64,000 nt of DNA from Lachnospiraceae bacterium UBA4364 (GCA_002393955.1 DGSK01000057.1:15398-79397), one strand, 5' to 3'; shown: positions 42,196 through 51,108, numbered from the stretch's first letter. The notes: generated by a model from the sequence alone, not told the origin. A program made the numbers and translations.

Positions 42196-42870
42196 TCACA
42201 CGAATGGAAGCAGTCTGTGAGCCAGGGACCATATCCTGATCTTCCGTGATTCCTCAATGAGTTCTCTTTTTTCCTCGTATGTCATTTTCAACTCTTCCCT
42301 GGTAGTATAGCTGAGAAGGATTTCCGGATCACAATCCTTGTAATCATCGGTATATTCAATTGTGTTGAGAGAGACTTCCGTCATATTGCGGTTCCAGATT
42401 GCCCATAACATCTCTCCTCCGCCAGGACTAACCTCAGCACACTCAACATCAGGCCTGCTGAACTGCTTATTTACAACCTTTTTCCATTTATTGTATATAT
42501 TTAAATAGCTCGTTTTGGGCTGTGATATCCGAAAAACTACCAGATCCAGCTCCTGGGTTGATTTACTGAAGATATATTTAATTACCGCTTTCTGTCCCTT
42601 TATACCTTCATAATCGTTGACTGTTACCTTTATCGCACCATGAGAAACTCTTGTCATCTCATCATTTATTTCAAATTCTGCTCCGGGAAAAGTGGCCTGT
42701 ATCACCGGCTTTGCCTCAGCGTATGTGGTGCCCAGCTCTACAAATCCCGTCGGTGCAGCCTCGTGCGGTGTATTTGCCCTTATTATTATGAAAAGTATAA
42801 CTGCTGCCACTGCCGCAATTATTGCCCACTGTTTTTTGGATATGGTGTAAGAATCGTTAAATAATGACAT
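42196..42870 (-). CDS. membrane-anchored hypothetical protein, first gene of the envelope block
   Basis: A 224-residue protein with one N-terminal membrane segment (residues about 14-31) and an extracytoplasmic or cytoplasmic mixed alpha/beta domain without recognisable motifs. The Thr/Tyr-Ala-Glu-Ala start of that domain (ELGTTYAEAKPVIQATFPGA) looks like a small adhesion or sensor fold, but I cannot name it. GGGGAG lies 8 nt before ATG 42870 and forms part of an inverted repeat around a cre-like operator. It is the first gene after the promoter at 42912-42941, upstream of the MBOAT gene. Confidence 0.7.
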   Translation of the reverse strand: MSLFNDSYTISKKQWAIIAAVAAVILFIIIRANTPHEAAPTGFVELGTTYAEAKPVIQATFPGAEFEINDEMTRVSHGAIKVTVNDYEGIKGQKAVIKYIFSKSTQELDLVVFRISQPKTSYLNIYNKWKKVVNKQFSRPDVECAEVSPGGGEMLWAIWNRNMTEVSLNTIEYTDDYKDCDPEILLSYTTREELKMTYEEKRELIEESRKIRIWSLAHRLLPFV

Positions 42871-42893
42871 ATAAAATCTCCCCTATAACTTTA

Positions 42894-42907
42894 TGTAAGC
42901 GCTTACA
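42894..42907. promoter_or_regulatory. cre-type operator (CcpA/LacI family) overlapping the transcription start
   Basis: TGTAAGCGCTTACA is a perfect 14-bp palindrome that fits the cre consensus TGWAARCGYTWNCW at every position. It lies 5-18 bp downstream of the -10 box of the promoter at 42912-42941. It is enclosed by CCCCTATAA (42880-42888) and TTATAGGGG (42913-42921), another exact inverted repeat that includes the ribosome binding site of the 42196-42870 gene. Repression by CcpA or a local LacI-type regulator is likely. Confidence 0.7.
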
Positions 42908-42911
42908 CGCA

Positions 42912-42941
42912 ATTATAGGGGGCTGCGCTTATGCTTGTCAA
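42912..42941 (-). promoter_or_regulatory. consensus sigma-A promoter of the envelope block
   Basis: On the minus strand TTGACA, 18 bp, TATAAT: both hexamers are perfect consensus. The -10 box overlaps the outer arm of the inverted repeat around the cre-like site. It should be strong unless repressed. Confidence 0.78.
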
Positions 42942-42972
42942 CAGCAACCTGAACTGAATGCTGCCGATTAAT

Positions 42973-42989
42973 ACTTCCCACATAAGTTT
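42973..42989. repeat. solo copy of MITE-end motif
   Basis: ACTTCCCACATAAGTTT occurs just after the stop of the 43000-43302 gene. It matches AAACTTATGTGGGAAGT at 56772-56788 read on the other strand, over 17 bp, and shares ACTTCCCAC with the terminal repeats of the element at 43473-43719. Confidence 0.5.
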
Positions 42990-42999
42990 TATAGTCAGG

Positions 43000-43302
43000 T
43001 CATGCTGATTTCTTTTTAAAAAAGATAATAAGGAGGATGATAAACAGTAATCCGAAAAGCAGTGCGCCGCCAAGACAGCCTCCGCCGATTACCAGAAAGA
43101 TACCTCCAAGCTTTTCTGCCATTTCCACAGCTTCCGCACCGTGAAGTGTCTCACCCTGATAAGAAATGTCAACGCCGGCGGGATTTGCCGAAAATACAGC
43201 TCCTATGATAAGAAATGTGCTCCCGACTATTACTGAAGGAAATGCTACCAGCGCTGAAATAATACTTCCTATAAGAAATCCGATACCTTTTGTCTTTTCC
43301 AT
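43000..43302 (-). CDS. small two-helix membrane protein, unknown
   Basis: A 100-residue protein with two membrane segments (residues about 8-38 and 64-95) joined by a short polar loop (NPAGVDISYQGETLHGAEAV), ending in a basic Phe-Lys-Lys-Lys tail. ATG 43302 follows GGAGGAGAAAACT; an in-frame start five codons upstream has no site of its own. It is a separate transcription unit from the block at 42870, since a strong promoter lies between. No family is recognised. Confidence 0.7.
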   Translation of the reverse strand: MEKTKGIGFLIGSIISALVAFPSVIVGSTFLIIGAVFSANPAGVDISYQGETLHGAEAVEMAEKLGGIFLVIGGGCLGGALLFGLLFIILLIIFFKKKSA

Positions 43303-43472
43303 AGTTTTCTCCTCCACATCTTATATTATGATTAATTCGCCAAATCAGCTTTTTTGATTCACGCCATGCGGCTTAGTATAACGGTGTTTACGCCGTTTTT
43401 CCTGTCGTGAATTATTATACCATCGGGGCATTTCATTTTTAAGGATTTCTTCGAACCCTTAATCATTAAATA

Positions 43473-43719
43473 ACTAAAACTTCCCACTAACTGAACTACT
43501 TAGAACGACACTCGCAATTGCGCCGGAACAATCACGATGCGTTGTTAGCCGAGGGGAAATCCAGTGCTTACAGCCCGTTGTTATCCGGTGCAGGGCGGCT
43601 CGCGATGTAACGGATAACTACGGGCTGTTAGCAATTAGTTTCCCGAGGCGTTGCATCGGTTCCGGTGCATATGCGAGTCGTCGTTCTCTTTCCACAGACT
43701 ATATGTGGGAAGTTTTAGT
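43473..43719. mobile_element. 247-bp MITE-like element with 15-bp inverted repeats and 5-bp target duplication
   Basis: ACTAAAACTTCCCAC (43473-43487) and GTGGGAAGTTTTAGT (43705-43719) are exact inverted repeats. AAATA occurs directly outside both ends (43468-43472 and 43720-43724), as expected of a 5-bp target site duplication. The interior is itself an imperfect palindrome (CAGCCCGT with ACGGGCTG, TTATCCG with CGGATAA, GCCGGAAC with GTTCCGGT). It has no coding capacity. It fills most of the 471-bp gap between 43318 and 43788. Confidence 0.72.
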
Positions 43720-43751
43720 AAATAATACAGAAGCAGCTTTTTTGTCCCGCC

Positions 43752-43780
43752 TTGCTATCAGCCGTGTATTTTGGTATCAT
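43752..43780 (+). promoter_or_regulatory. promoter of the mraY-like gene (implies leaderless mRNA)
   Basis: TTGCTA, 17 bp, TATCAT. The -10 box ends 8 bp before ATG 43789, so transcription should start at or within a few bases of the start codon. No ribosome binding site precedes the ATG, which agrees. Confidence 0.5.
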
Positions 43781-43788
43781 AAGCCATT

Positions 43789-44772
43789 ATGGTTAACTTG
43801 ATATCAGATACAATTTTTCTTATGCCCATGGCTTTTGCTGTCACTTTTCTGCTGACATTTTTTTCGATAAAGTTTCTGAAGAAGAAGCTTCCGCAGGATA
43901 TGGGACGGGCTTTTGCGGTTAACGGTGCCAATTCAAAAGGTAAAGCAAGGGGTGCCGGGATAATACTGATAATCGTTTATGTACTCTGCATGCTTGTGTT
44001 CATGCCCCTGTCTGTTGAAAGGGGCTGTTACCTGACCCTGCTGGTGGCAGTAATGCTCACAGGCTTCTTTGATGATGCATCAAAAAAGCCCTGGGGTAAT
44101 CTCACCAAGGGCATTCTCGATACCGGCATTGCCGTTCTCACGGCTGCAAGTTTTCTTTATTTTAATGAAAACACTGTTACGCTAGCACTTGTGGATGTAA
44201 GTTTTTCCATTCCTGTATGGCTGTATGGACTGCTGATAGTACTGCTGGTATTCGGAAGTATAAATGTAGTCAACTGTACCGACGGAGTGGACGGCCTGTG
44301 CGGCTCTCTGTCCATAGTCACGCTGGGTTCTTTTATGCTGCTGCCTGAGAAACTTTTTTCTGTCGAAAGCCGGAACAGCATAATGCTTTTTATTGCAGTA
44401 CTCCTTGCATACCTCTGGTTCAATACAAAACCGAGTACCGTACTGATGGGTGACGCAGGCTCCAGAGCGATAGGACTATTAGTCGCCATAGTCGCACTGA
44501 AATCACATGATCCGTTCTTATTCATACCTTTCGCAATAGTAATGATCTTTGACGGCGGCCTGGGACTTTTCAAGCTGACAGTCCTTCGCATAGCTAAAAA
44601 AGTCTTCCGCGTAAAAGATCCGACATTTATGAAAAAAATCCGTACACCGCTTCACGACCACGTGCGCAAATCCTTCAAGGAAGGAAGCAGGTGGGAAGAC
44701 CCCCAGGTAGTATGGAGGTTTCTCATCATTCAAACAGCAGTAAGCACTCTCACATTGCTGTTCGTAAAGTAA
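43789..44772 (+). CDS. mraY: MraY-family phospho-N-acetylmuramoyl-pentapeptide transferase
   Basis: A 327-residue polytopic enzyme that transfers phospho-MurNAc-pentapeptide to undecaprenyl phosphate. The Mg-binding FFDDASKK lies near residues 92-99, the NCTDGVDGL block near 162, MGDAGSRAIG near 221, and the C-terminal TPLHDHVRK with VVWRFLII matches MraY (usual PLHHHF is PLHDH here). It is not in a murein gene cluster, so it may be a second MraY or a related GT4 transferase for another polymer. It is convergent with the peptidase gene. No ribosome binding site; a leaderless start is likely. Confidence 0.82.
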   Translation: MVNLISDTIFLMPMAFAVTFLLTFFSIKFLKKKLPQDMGRAFAVNGANSKGKARGAGIILIIVYVLCMLVFMPLSVERGCYLTLLVAVMLTGFFDDASKKPWGNLTKGILDTGIAVLTAASFLYFNENTVTLALVDVSFSIPVWLYGLLIVLLVFGSINVVNCTDGVDGLCGSLSIVTLGSFMLLPEKLFSVESRNSIMLFIAVLLAYLWFNTKPSTVLMGDAGSRAIGLLVAIVALKSHDPFLFIPFAIVMIFDGGLGLFKLTVLRIAKKVFRVKDPTFMKKIRTPLHDHVRKSFKEGSRWEDPQVVWRFLIIQTAVSTLTLLFVK

Positions 44773-44780
44773 GCCGGCTG

Positions 44781-47129
44781 TCATTTTTTCTTCATCACCA
44801 GCGCAACTATCACAAGTATCACAGCTGCCACAGCCACCCCAATACAGATCAGTACAATGACTACACCACAGAGGGCTATTGCCTGCCAGGGTATCTTTTC
44901 GCTTATAGATGTTCCGATTTCCGGGCTGTCCGGCTGCTCAGGATCCGCGGGAGCCGATATTTCATTATCATTTCCTTCATCTGGCGCCTGCTCTATGCCG
45001 GCCTCATTTGCTGCTGCCAGGGCTGCCTTTGAATTTTCAAATTCTTCTTCATCGACCACACCGACCTGAACATAGCTTTTTATCGGGAAATTATCATATT
45101 CAAAGCCGTCGTCATTGAAATCCTTATTATCTGATTTAAGCCTTGCCACGATATCTGCCCAGTCAGTCCAGGCTTCGTTGTCTTCCAGATCCGTGCCTAC
45201 GAAGCATTCACCATGATTTACCTCTGTCTTCACATAGGCGGTGACCACATCACGTATATTATAAAACTCAACACCGGCCTCACTCAGATCCTCCGTATAA
45301 TTAATAATGCTGCTGCCGTCGATCTGAGCCTTTAATACTACAGAGTACCTGCATCCGCCGGGGATTGCCACGTCTTTGCCAATGTCTGCCATGTGGAAGC
45401 CTGCGTAGTTAAGGTGCTCCGTCGTTTCAGCCAAAAGAACTCCGTCCACAGGGCTTTCAGCATCCTCATTCAAAAGGTAAACCCTGTACTCCACTTCAGT
45501 TTTTGCCTTGGCGGTTTCAAAGCCGATATAACGGACCGAGCAGTTTTCCTCTGCTTCAAAAACATCTGCCATGTAGACATCCCCCTCAAATACTGCTGCA
45601 GATGGAACCACAGCCGGCATGTAGTCATACATATCCACATTACTGATGTTCCCAATCTCCCCACTCGTGTCAAAATCAAAACTCACGGGTGAACACAGAC
45701 TCTGATCATAATAGGAAATCCAAAAATACCCCGAACCGCCATTGCCCCAGTTCCATTCTGCGGCGGGATCGCTGTTTCCGCTGCTTCCCCAGCTGTTCTT
45801 CGCAAGAAATGCCCCGTCTCCACCGATAGTCCCCTTCGGATCTATGAAATATTCCTTTGGAAAATTATCATCATATCCTACCACACATACACAATGATCA
45901 GACACCACAAACCTGTTCACCGAATCCGGATCTGCCGGATCATAATCACAGTCGTATGTATAATGTGCCCATATGGCAGCCTTTGGATCATTGTCGGGAT
46001 TTCCGTTTTCATCCAGATAATTTATATAAGCCGGACCACCTGAAGGTCTTTCGTATTCCGGGGTATAAACATCACTTTTATATGCAATAGATACTGCCCT
46101 GCCCTGGGAAAGCTCTGATTTTATGGCATCAATACCCGTCTGATTGAAAATATAGGCACCTTCATCATCCATAAGCGCAGGATATGGCAGAAGGCTGCAG
46201 TCCGTCGCGCGGAAATCCGTGGTAAAATGCAGGGCCTCATCAACAGTCCAGTCCAGGCTCCGGTACTTGGTATAGGCCATACAGACTTTCTTTCCGTTAA
46301 GTCCCTTATTGGTAACATCCGTGTCGGTTCCCCAGTACAGGTCAAACATCGTATAGTAGTCCACTGCCAGATATCCCTTTTCTTCCCACTGAGCCGTAAC
46401 CTCTTCAGTGGTTGTTTCCTTAGGATCGTAAAGCTCAACTGTTACGTCTGACTTTTCCAGCATGCCGTCCTCAGGAACATCTATGGCTACCAGACATATC
46501 TTATCGTAGTTTATGTCGGAGGACGCTTTATACGGAACCTCTGACTCAAGCACAGGTCCGACTCCGGCTGAAAAAAGGCTTACAGCATACTCCGCAAAAC
46601 CGCCTGCGCGTAAAACCTTGTCGCTTAAATCAGACACGTCATCATCATCATCCGGATATGCATAAAAACCCTCCCCGGACTGGTCACCTTCGGTGGGAAT
46701 GTGATACCTTGCAAACCAGGCAAACTGCTTCTCGGACAGGTCATACTTATCATTATCCACACCTGCCGAATAATCATGTCCACATTCATAGGCTATGCTT
46801 GTTTCGGAAGCGGCCATTGTTGAAAAGCACCAGCAGGTGCTCCAGTATGCCTGGTCTTTTACCTCGGAAACATAGTTTTTACCGTCAATATCCCGCAGAT
46901 CAAGAGAATCCGGAAGTCCCGATACATCCACATCAGGCAGACGATGGTCACCTATGGGATTGTCCGTATGCAATTCAATATACTTCCGCTCAAAAAGCAG
47001 GTCGCTTTCATGGATCCCGGCAGCATAGTCATCAACGCTCAGGCGTTTTGCATCCGCATATGCATAAATGCTGCCTGACATGGCAAATATGATTGTAGCT
47101 GTAAGAGTCATTATCCGTTTCTTTCTCAT
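44781..47129 (-). CDS. C1A (papain-like) cysteine peptidase, membrane-anchored
   Basis: A 782-residue secreted peptidase. A signal peptide (MRKKRIMTLTATIIFAMSGS then AYADA) precedes a papain domain: oxyanion Gln and catalytic Cys in KDQAYWSTCWCFST (about 95-108; the usual GTCWAFS is altered), His in DHCVCVVGYDDNF (about 411) and Asn in FLAKNSWG (about 441). A beta-rich C-terminal lectin-like region follows, then a linker and a membrane anchor (about 748-775) ending KKK. The ATG at 47129 is chosen; a GTG six codons upstream is possible. It likely degrades proteins at the cell surface. Confidence 0.85.
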   Translation of the reverse strand: MRKKRIMTLTATIIFAMSGSIYAYADAKRLSVDDYAAGIHESDLLFERKYIELHTDNPIGDHRLPDVDVSGLPDSLDLRDIDGKNYVSEVKDQAYWSTCWCFSTMAASETSIAYECGHDYSAGVDNDKYDLSEKQFAWFARYHIPTEGDQSGEGFYAYPDDDDDVSDLSDKVLRAGGFAEYAVSLFSAGVGPVLESEVPYKASSDINYDKICLVAIDVPEDGMLEKSDVTVELYDPKETTTEEVTAQWEEKGYLAVDYYTMFDLYWGTDTDVTNKGLNGKKVCMAYTKYRSLDWTVDEALHFTTDFRATDCSLLPYPALMDDEGAYIFNQTGIDAIKSELSQGRAVSIAYKSDVYTPEYERPSGGPAYINYLDENGNPDNDPKAAIWAHYTYDCDYDPADPDSVNRFVVSDHCVCVVGYDDNFPKEYFIDPKGTIGGDGAFLAKNSWGSSGNSDPAAEWNWGNGGSGYFWISYYDQSLCSPVSFDFDTSGEIGNISNVDMYDYMPAVVPSAAVFEGDVYMADVFEAEENCSVRYIGFETAKAKTEVEYRVYLLNEDAESPVDGVLLAETTEHLNYAGFHMADIGKDVAIPGGCRYSVVLKAQIDGSSIINYTEDLSEAGVEFYNIRDVVTAYVKTEVNHGECFVGTDLEDNEAWTDWADIVARLKSDNKDFNDDGFEYDNFPIKSYVQVGVVDEEEFENSKAALAAANEAGIEQAPDEGNDNEISAPADPEQPDSPEIGTSISEKIPWQAIALCGVVIVLICIGVAVAAVILVIVALVMKKK

Positions 47130-47228
47130 TTTCCCGTTTTTCTCCACTGTAGTACATCCTCATGGGCGTACAGATATAATAAATTTTTCAATGGCAGCAC
47201 GCGATTTGCAAAGCAAATCTGTTTATCT

Positions 47229-49100
47229 TTACTCCTGCAATGCGCTCCACCCCATCTCGTGCCAGCATTCACCGGTCCCTATCTGATTGATAGAGGAATA
47301 ATACGGCATGGGAAGGGTTCCCGTAAGGGGCACATCCCCTGACAGCACATCAGCCACGGCATTTCCGCCTTCGGATCCGGGCAGATAGCATATTATGCAG
47401 GAATCCCAGCCATCAATATAATCATTTACTATCACATTACGTCCGGCAACGATAAGCGTCAGTGTGGGCTTACCGGAAGCGGCAGCTTCCTCAATCGCCT
47501 TCTTATTACCTGACAGAGCCATATCCCCGACTATGGAAAGATCCGCTGTATCACCTGTCCACTCCGCATAGGGATACTCGCCTACACATAAAACCACCAT
47601 ATCGCACTCGCCTATCCTATCGGGATCGGTGATTATTTCAAAACCCTTCTCTGCGCCTGCTGCCTCAAGGGCCTCCAGTATGGAAGGATCATTTGGAAGC
47701 ACGCGCTCACCGTACCCATCACTTGAACCCACCCAGAAGTAAGTCCAGCCGCCGCACATTGCACCGGTATCAGTAGCCGCAGGACCTGTCACATATACCT
47801 TCATGCCGGACTCAATGGTCATATGTTTTCCTGCCTTTATGGGTACAAAAGATTTGGCCGCAAGCTCCCTTGCCACCTCGTGGGAACGCTCGCTTCCGAA
47901 ATCATAGGATGGTTCAAAATTCTCAATAAAAGGATCCTCAAAGAGGCCTGCTTCCATTTTTACTTTTATTATCCTGGTGACTGCATCATCAACACGCTCC
48001 TCGCTTATGGAACCTTCATTGACAGCCTCTACGATATAGCCCCTGCAGATCTCGTAATTGTCAGCCTCCATCAGCATATCAATACCTGCATTTACACAGA
48101 GTATGACATTTTCCTTAATATTTTCGCCTGAACATTTCTCAATGGAATCCCAGTCAGACAGGATAAAGCCTTCAAAACCAAGGTCGTCCTTAAGATAACC
48201 GATGTATTCCGCATTCTCATGCATCTTTGTGCCCCAGAGGGAAGAATGTGAGATCATTATGGACTGCACGCCGGAATTAATGAGAGCCTCATATACTGAA
48301 AGCTGCGCGTCGATTTCTTCCTGTGTCATCTCGGCATCACCGCGGTCAATTATCCTTATTGTTGAGTCGGAAAATTCACCTGTCCCATATTTTGTATAAC
48401 CGCCGCCAAAGAAATGCTTGGCACAGACTACGATGCCCTCGGACATAAGACCTTCGGCATAAGCCACGGAAAGCTCTTTAATGCGCTCATTGTCATTGGA
48501 ATAGCATTCATAGGTACGTCCCCATCTGGGATCCTGGGCTGCATCCACACAGGGCGAAAAATTCAACATCATTCCGGTATGAACCAGATCAGAACCTACA
48601 AGGGCTCCATACTCCTTCATAAGTGCCGGGTCATTCGCCGCACCCATATTTATATTATGCGGGAATATTACATTGCCATACGCAAAGTTGACGCCGTGGA
48701 CACTGTCCTGTCCGAAGATATAGGGAATAGCTGCCTCCGATGACAGGGCGGCGCTCTGGTACTGACAGGTTATGTCATACCACTCCTCAGCCGTAGGATT
48801 GGGAAGCTTTTCGAATTTTCCGAGAACAGAGCCGTAGTCACATTCTTTCAGGTCGTCATAGACAATATTATAATTTGCGCCCTGAACCATCTGGGCCGCC
48901 TTCTGCTCAAGGGTAAGGGTGGCAACGATCTCCTCCGGCGTCATGCCCTCATATCTCTCGATGCCGGAGGTCTCACCCGTGACTTCCGTTTCAGTTTCCG
49001 AAACTCCCTGCTCAGAAGATGAAGCAGGCGCTGAAGGTGTGCAGGATGACAGTACCAGCGACGCCGTAAGCAGCAGCGCAATGATTTTCCTGTATTTCAT
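47229..49100 (-). CDS. glycoside hydrolase family 3 lipoprotein (beta-glucosidase type)
   Basis: A 623-residue lipoprotein with lipobox VLSSC (Cys20). The GH3 N-terminal barrel has MVQGANYNIVYDDL, IPYIFGQDSVHGVNF, VCAKHFFGGGYTKYG and the nucleophile Asp in GFILSDWDSI near residue 312. The second, C-terminal domain follows (ITDPDRIGECDMVVLCVGEYPYAEWTGDT). Such enzymes release glucose, xylose or GlcNAc from oligosaccharides; a surface location suits plant glycan use. The ATG follows GGGGGGAAAAAGT. The gene is transcribed toward the peptidase, 100 bp away. Confidence 0.92.
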   Translation of the reverse strand: MKYRKIIALLLTASLVLSSCTPSAPASSSEQGVSETETEVTGETSGIERYEGMTPEEIVATLTLEQKAAQMVQGANYNIVYDDLKECDYGSVLGKFEKLPNPTAEEWYDITCQYQSAALSSEAAIPYIFGQDSVHGVNFAYGNVIFPHNINMGAANDPALMKEYGALVGSDLVHTGMMLNFSPCVDAAQDPRWGRTYECYSNDNERIKELSVAYAEGLMSEGIVVCAKHFFGGGYTKYGTGEFSDSTIRIIDRGDAEMTQEEIDAQLSVYEALINSGVQSIMISHSSLWGTKMHENAEYIGYLKDDLGFEGFILSDWDSIEKCSGENIKENVILCVNAGIDMLMEADNYEICRGYIVEAVNEGSISEERVDDAVTRIIKVKMEAGLFEDPFIENFEPSYDFGSERSHEVARELAAKSFVPIKAGKHMTIESGMKVYVTGPAATDTGAMCGGWTYFWVGSSDGYGERVLPNDPSILEALEAAGAEKGFEIITDPDRIGECDMVVLCVGEYPYAEWTGDTADLSIVGDMALSGNKKAIEEAAASGKPTLTLIVAGRNVIVNDYIDGWDSCIICYLPGSEGGNAVADVLSGDVPLTGTLPMPYYSSINQIGTGECWHEMGWSALQE

Positions 49101-49142
49101 ACTTTTTCCCCCTCTGTTTTTAATACTACGCTATCCTTAACG

Positions 49143-49182
49143 TCAAAAGAATCCTGCATCCCCTTCAGGGGATAGCAGGATT
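49143..49182 (-). terminator. terminator after the small protein gene
   Basis: On the minus strand AATCCTGC and GCAGGATT enclose ATCCCC/GGGGAT around a TGAA loop, 14 bp in all with one bulge, followed by CTTTTG. It lies between the 49209 stop and the GH3 start. Confidence 0.65.
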
Positions 49183-49208
49183 TTCTTCATAATTGTGCAT
49201 ATATATCA

Positions 49209-49550
49209 CTATGCATTCATCTCATCCGCCAGCTTTTTTACTTTTTCCAGGTCAGCCTTGCTGCATCCCGCAAAAAGTTTTTCCATATCGTGGAATTCAG
49301 GATGGTCTGCGATCCAGATCTTATCAAAGTCCGCAATTATCTCATCAGCCAGAAGCCCCGGATCCTTATCCATAGCTTTTATGTAAAAATCTTCAAGTCC
49401 TTCCTCATATCCGTTCTCAAGATCCTTTATATTAGCTATAATCCCTTCGGGAACAGAATCCAGATTCTCAGCAATGGTATTTGCTGTCATCCGCCATCTT
49501 ATGGCTACATCTGCTATATATCTAAGATCACCTTCAGTAGGTTTATACAT
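49209..49550 (-). CDS. small acidic protein, possible immunity/partner of the ADP-ribosyltransferase
   Basis: A 113-residue soluble, acidic, alpha-helical protein with no recognised motif. It begins 13 bp after the stop of the predicted ADP-ribosyltransferase; the ribosome binding site AGGAGG overlaps that stop region. Size, charge and position are those usual of an immunity protein or antitoxin, but nothing else supports this. It is followed by a terminator, so it is the last gene of the operon. Confidence 0.6.
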   Translation of the reverse strand: MYKPTEGDLRYIADVAIRWRMTANTIAENLDSVPEGIIANIKDLENGYEEGLEDFYIKAMDKDPGLLADEIIADFDKIWIADHPEFHDMEKLFAGCSKADLEKVKKLADEMNA

Positions 49551-49563
49551 AATAATATGCCTC

Positions 49564-51072
49564 CTATTGCTTATTCTTCATTTCCTTTTCCAGTTCACTC
49601 TTCAGATCTACCCAGTCTGAATCAAAGTCCGTTGACATAGATGAAGTGGCCTCGCTCCTAACCATCATCGTGTTCCTGACAGACAGGGCTTTTCTGTCAG
49701 TAGTTACATAATAATCGATACCCGTAATTCCTGAATCTCCCAATATGGTATTGTATCCGAACAGAGAAGCCATGGAAGTAAGGTAATCCTTATAACCGCT
49801 TCCACTGCTATCATCCGCCTTTTCCAGGTATTTATATATTCTCGGAAATTTCTTTTTCAGTACATTTTGGGTTAATTCTATTAATTCATTCTTTTTTATA
49901 ACCTTAGCATTTTCGTTCAGGGTCATTACTACCTGCACAGATCCATACGGCTCTCCATAATTCCAGCTGTTATGCATCGCCTTATTATCTGTAGCATCCT
50001 TGTCATTATTTCTTGCGGAAGTATACACTCCCTTGCCAAACCTTCCAATTCCGAAGTACATACGGCTGTTTTTCCCTATGCCCGCCAGCTGTTTACCCAG
50101 TGCTATCGCATCTTTTTCTCCCTTCTTGGGTGCAATCGCATGGTACATCTTCTTCTTTATGGGTGATTTTTTCATTTCTTCGCCATTTTCACTCAAAGCA
50201 TCATCATCAACGATACGGGGTTTATTTTCCGCCCATCCGAGTGCATTGAAGAATTTTGAGCAGAAGGTAGGGCTCTGGTTGTCATCCACCTTTACGTTCC
50301 TCATCTCTTCAAACACTTCCTCAGTCTGCATATCAAGCTGAGCCAGTTCTTCCTCGGACATTTCCATGTTTCCATTCAGTACCTGGCTGATAAGATTCTG
50401 CTGGGCCCTGAAAGCTGCTGCGACAGTCTCCTCATTCTTTTCTTTCTGGAACTTCTCAAAGGTCTTGGTTTTTTCTGTCTTATATTCACCTATTTTCATC
50501 TGGAATTCAGCATTAACCTTGTCCAGTAGGGATGCGATCATAGCCTTGCGGGTCTTTCCTGACTTAAAGGTCGGCTTCTTTTTCTGTACATAGCTTTCAC
50601 AGCTTTTACTCAGATTTTTAAGGATCTTCAGACTATCCAATGTCTCGCCTTTTTGGGACAATCTGTTGTAAAGCTCCAAACCTGTAGCTACATCATTGTA
50701 ATCATCCGAATTGCCGCCACGGTCGCTGCTCTTCAGAAAAACTTCCATTTCCGACAAGGTAAAAAGCCCGTAGAACCTCTTGTCTGTTCTGTCTCTCACA
50801 GTACTCTTCTTTAAAAGATCACTTTCTTTAATGGCGGCTTTCCGGTGCCACTCCCTTTCTATAGCCTCTTTTATTTCTTTGTGCCTGGTTTCCCAGGCTT
50901 TCAGGCTGTTCTTATCCGTTATTGTGCTCTTTTCCAGATTAAAAAAATTACTGTTCAGGTTACGGTATGCCAGTTCACTCTGGTCCGCCTGAAGATCCTG
51001 GTTTGCAACAGTTTCATAATGGAAAACCGATGCATTTGTTTTATCATATGTCTCTTTTTTCTTGAAATCCAT
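49564..51072 (-). CDS. predicted ADP-ribosyltransferase-fold protein with coiled-coil N-terminus
   Basis: A 502-residue protein. The first 300 residues are charged and helical (residues 195-260 coiled-coil-like). From about 315 the sequence follows an ADP-ribosyltransferase layout: KKKMYHAIAPKKGEK (His or Arg position), FGKGVYTSARNND (the Tyr position of H-Y-E enzymes), VQVVMTLNENAKVI, and the closing strand GIDYYVTTDRKALSVRN. It has no signal peptide. The most likely role is a toxin or effector that modifies a protein or nucleic acid; a small acidic gene follows and a GNAT gene precedes it. The assignment is by eye; third-motif residues are uncertain. Confidence 0.55.
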   Translation of the reverse strand: MDFKKKETYDKTNASVFHYETVANQDLQADQSELAYRNLNSNFFNLEKSTITDKNSLKAWETRHKEIKEAIEREWHRKAAIKESDLLKKSTVRDRTDKRFYGLFTLSEMEVFLKSSDRGGNSDDYNDVATGLELYNRLSQKGETLDSLKILKNLSKSCESYVQKKKPTFKSGKTRKAMIASLLDKVNAEFQMKIGEYKTEKTKTFEKFQKEKNEETVAAAFRAQQNLISQVLNGNMEMSEEELAQLDMQTEEVFEEMRNVKVDDNQSPTFCSKFFNALGWAENKPRIVDDDALSENGEEMKKSPIKKKMYHAIAPKKGEKDAIALGKQLAGIGKNSRMYFGIGRFGKGVYTSARNNDKDATDNKAMHNSWNYGEPYGSVQVVMTLNENAKVIKKNELIELTQNVLKKKFPRIYKYLEKADDSSGSGYKDYLTSMASLFGYNTILGDSGITGIDYYVTTDRKALSVRNTMMVRSEATSSMSTDFDSDWVDLKSELEKEMKNKQ

Positions 51073-51108
51073 ATTCCTGTCCCTCCGTGCCTGTTTTGAT
51101 CAGGTAAT

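Noticed and set aside
44157..44591. 144-codon minus-strand frame inside mraY.
   Set aside because: It is the antisense shadow of MraY, whose motifs are complete on the plus strand.
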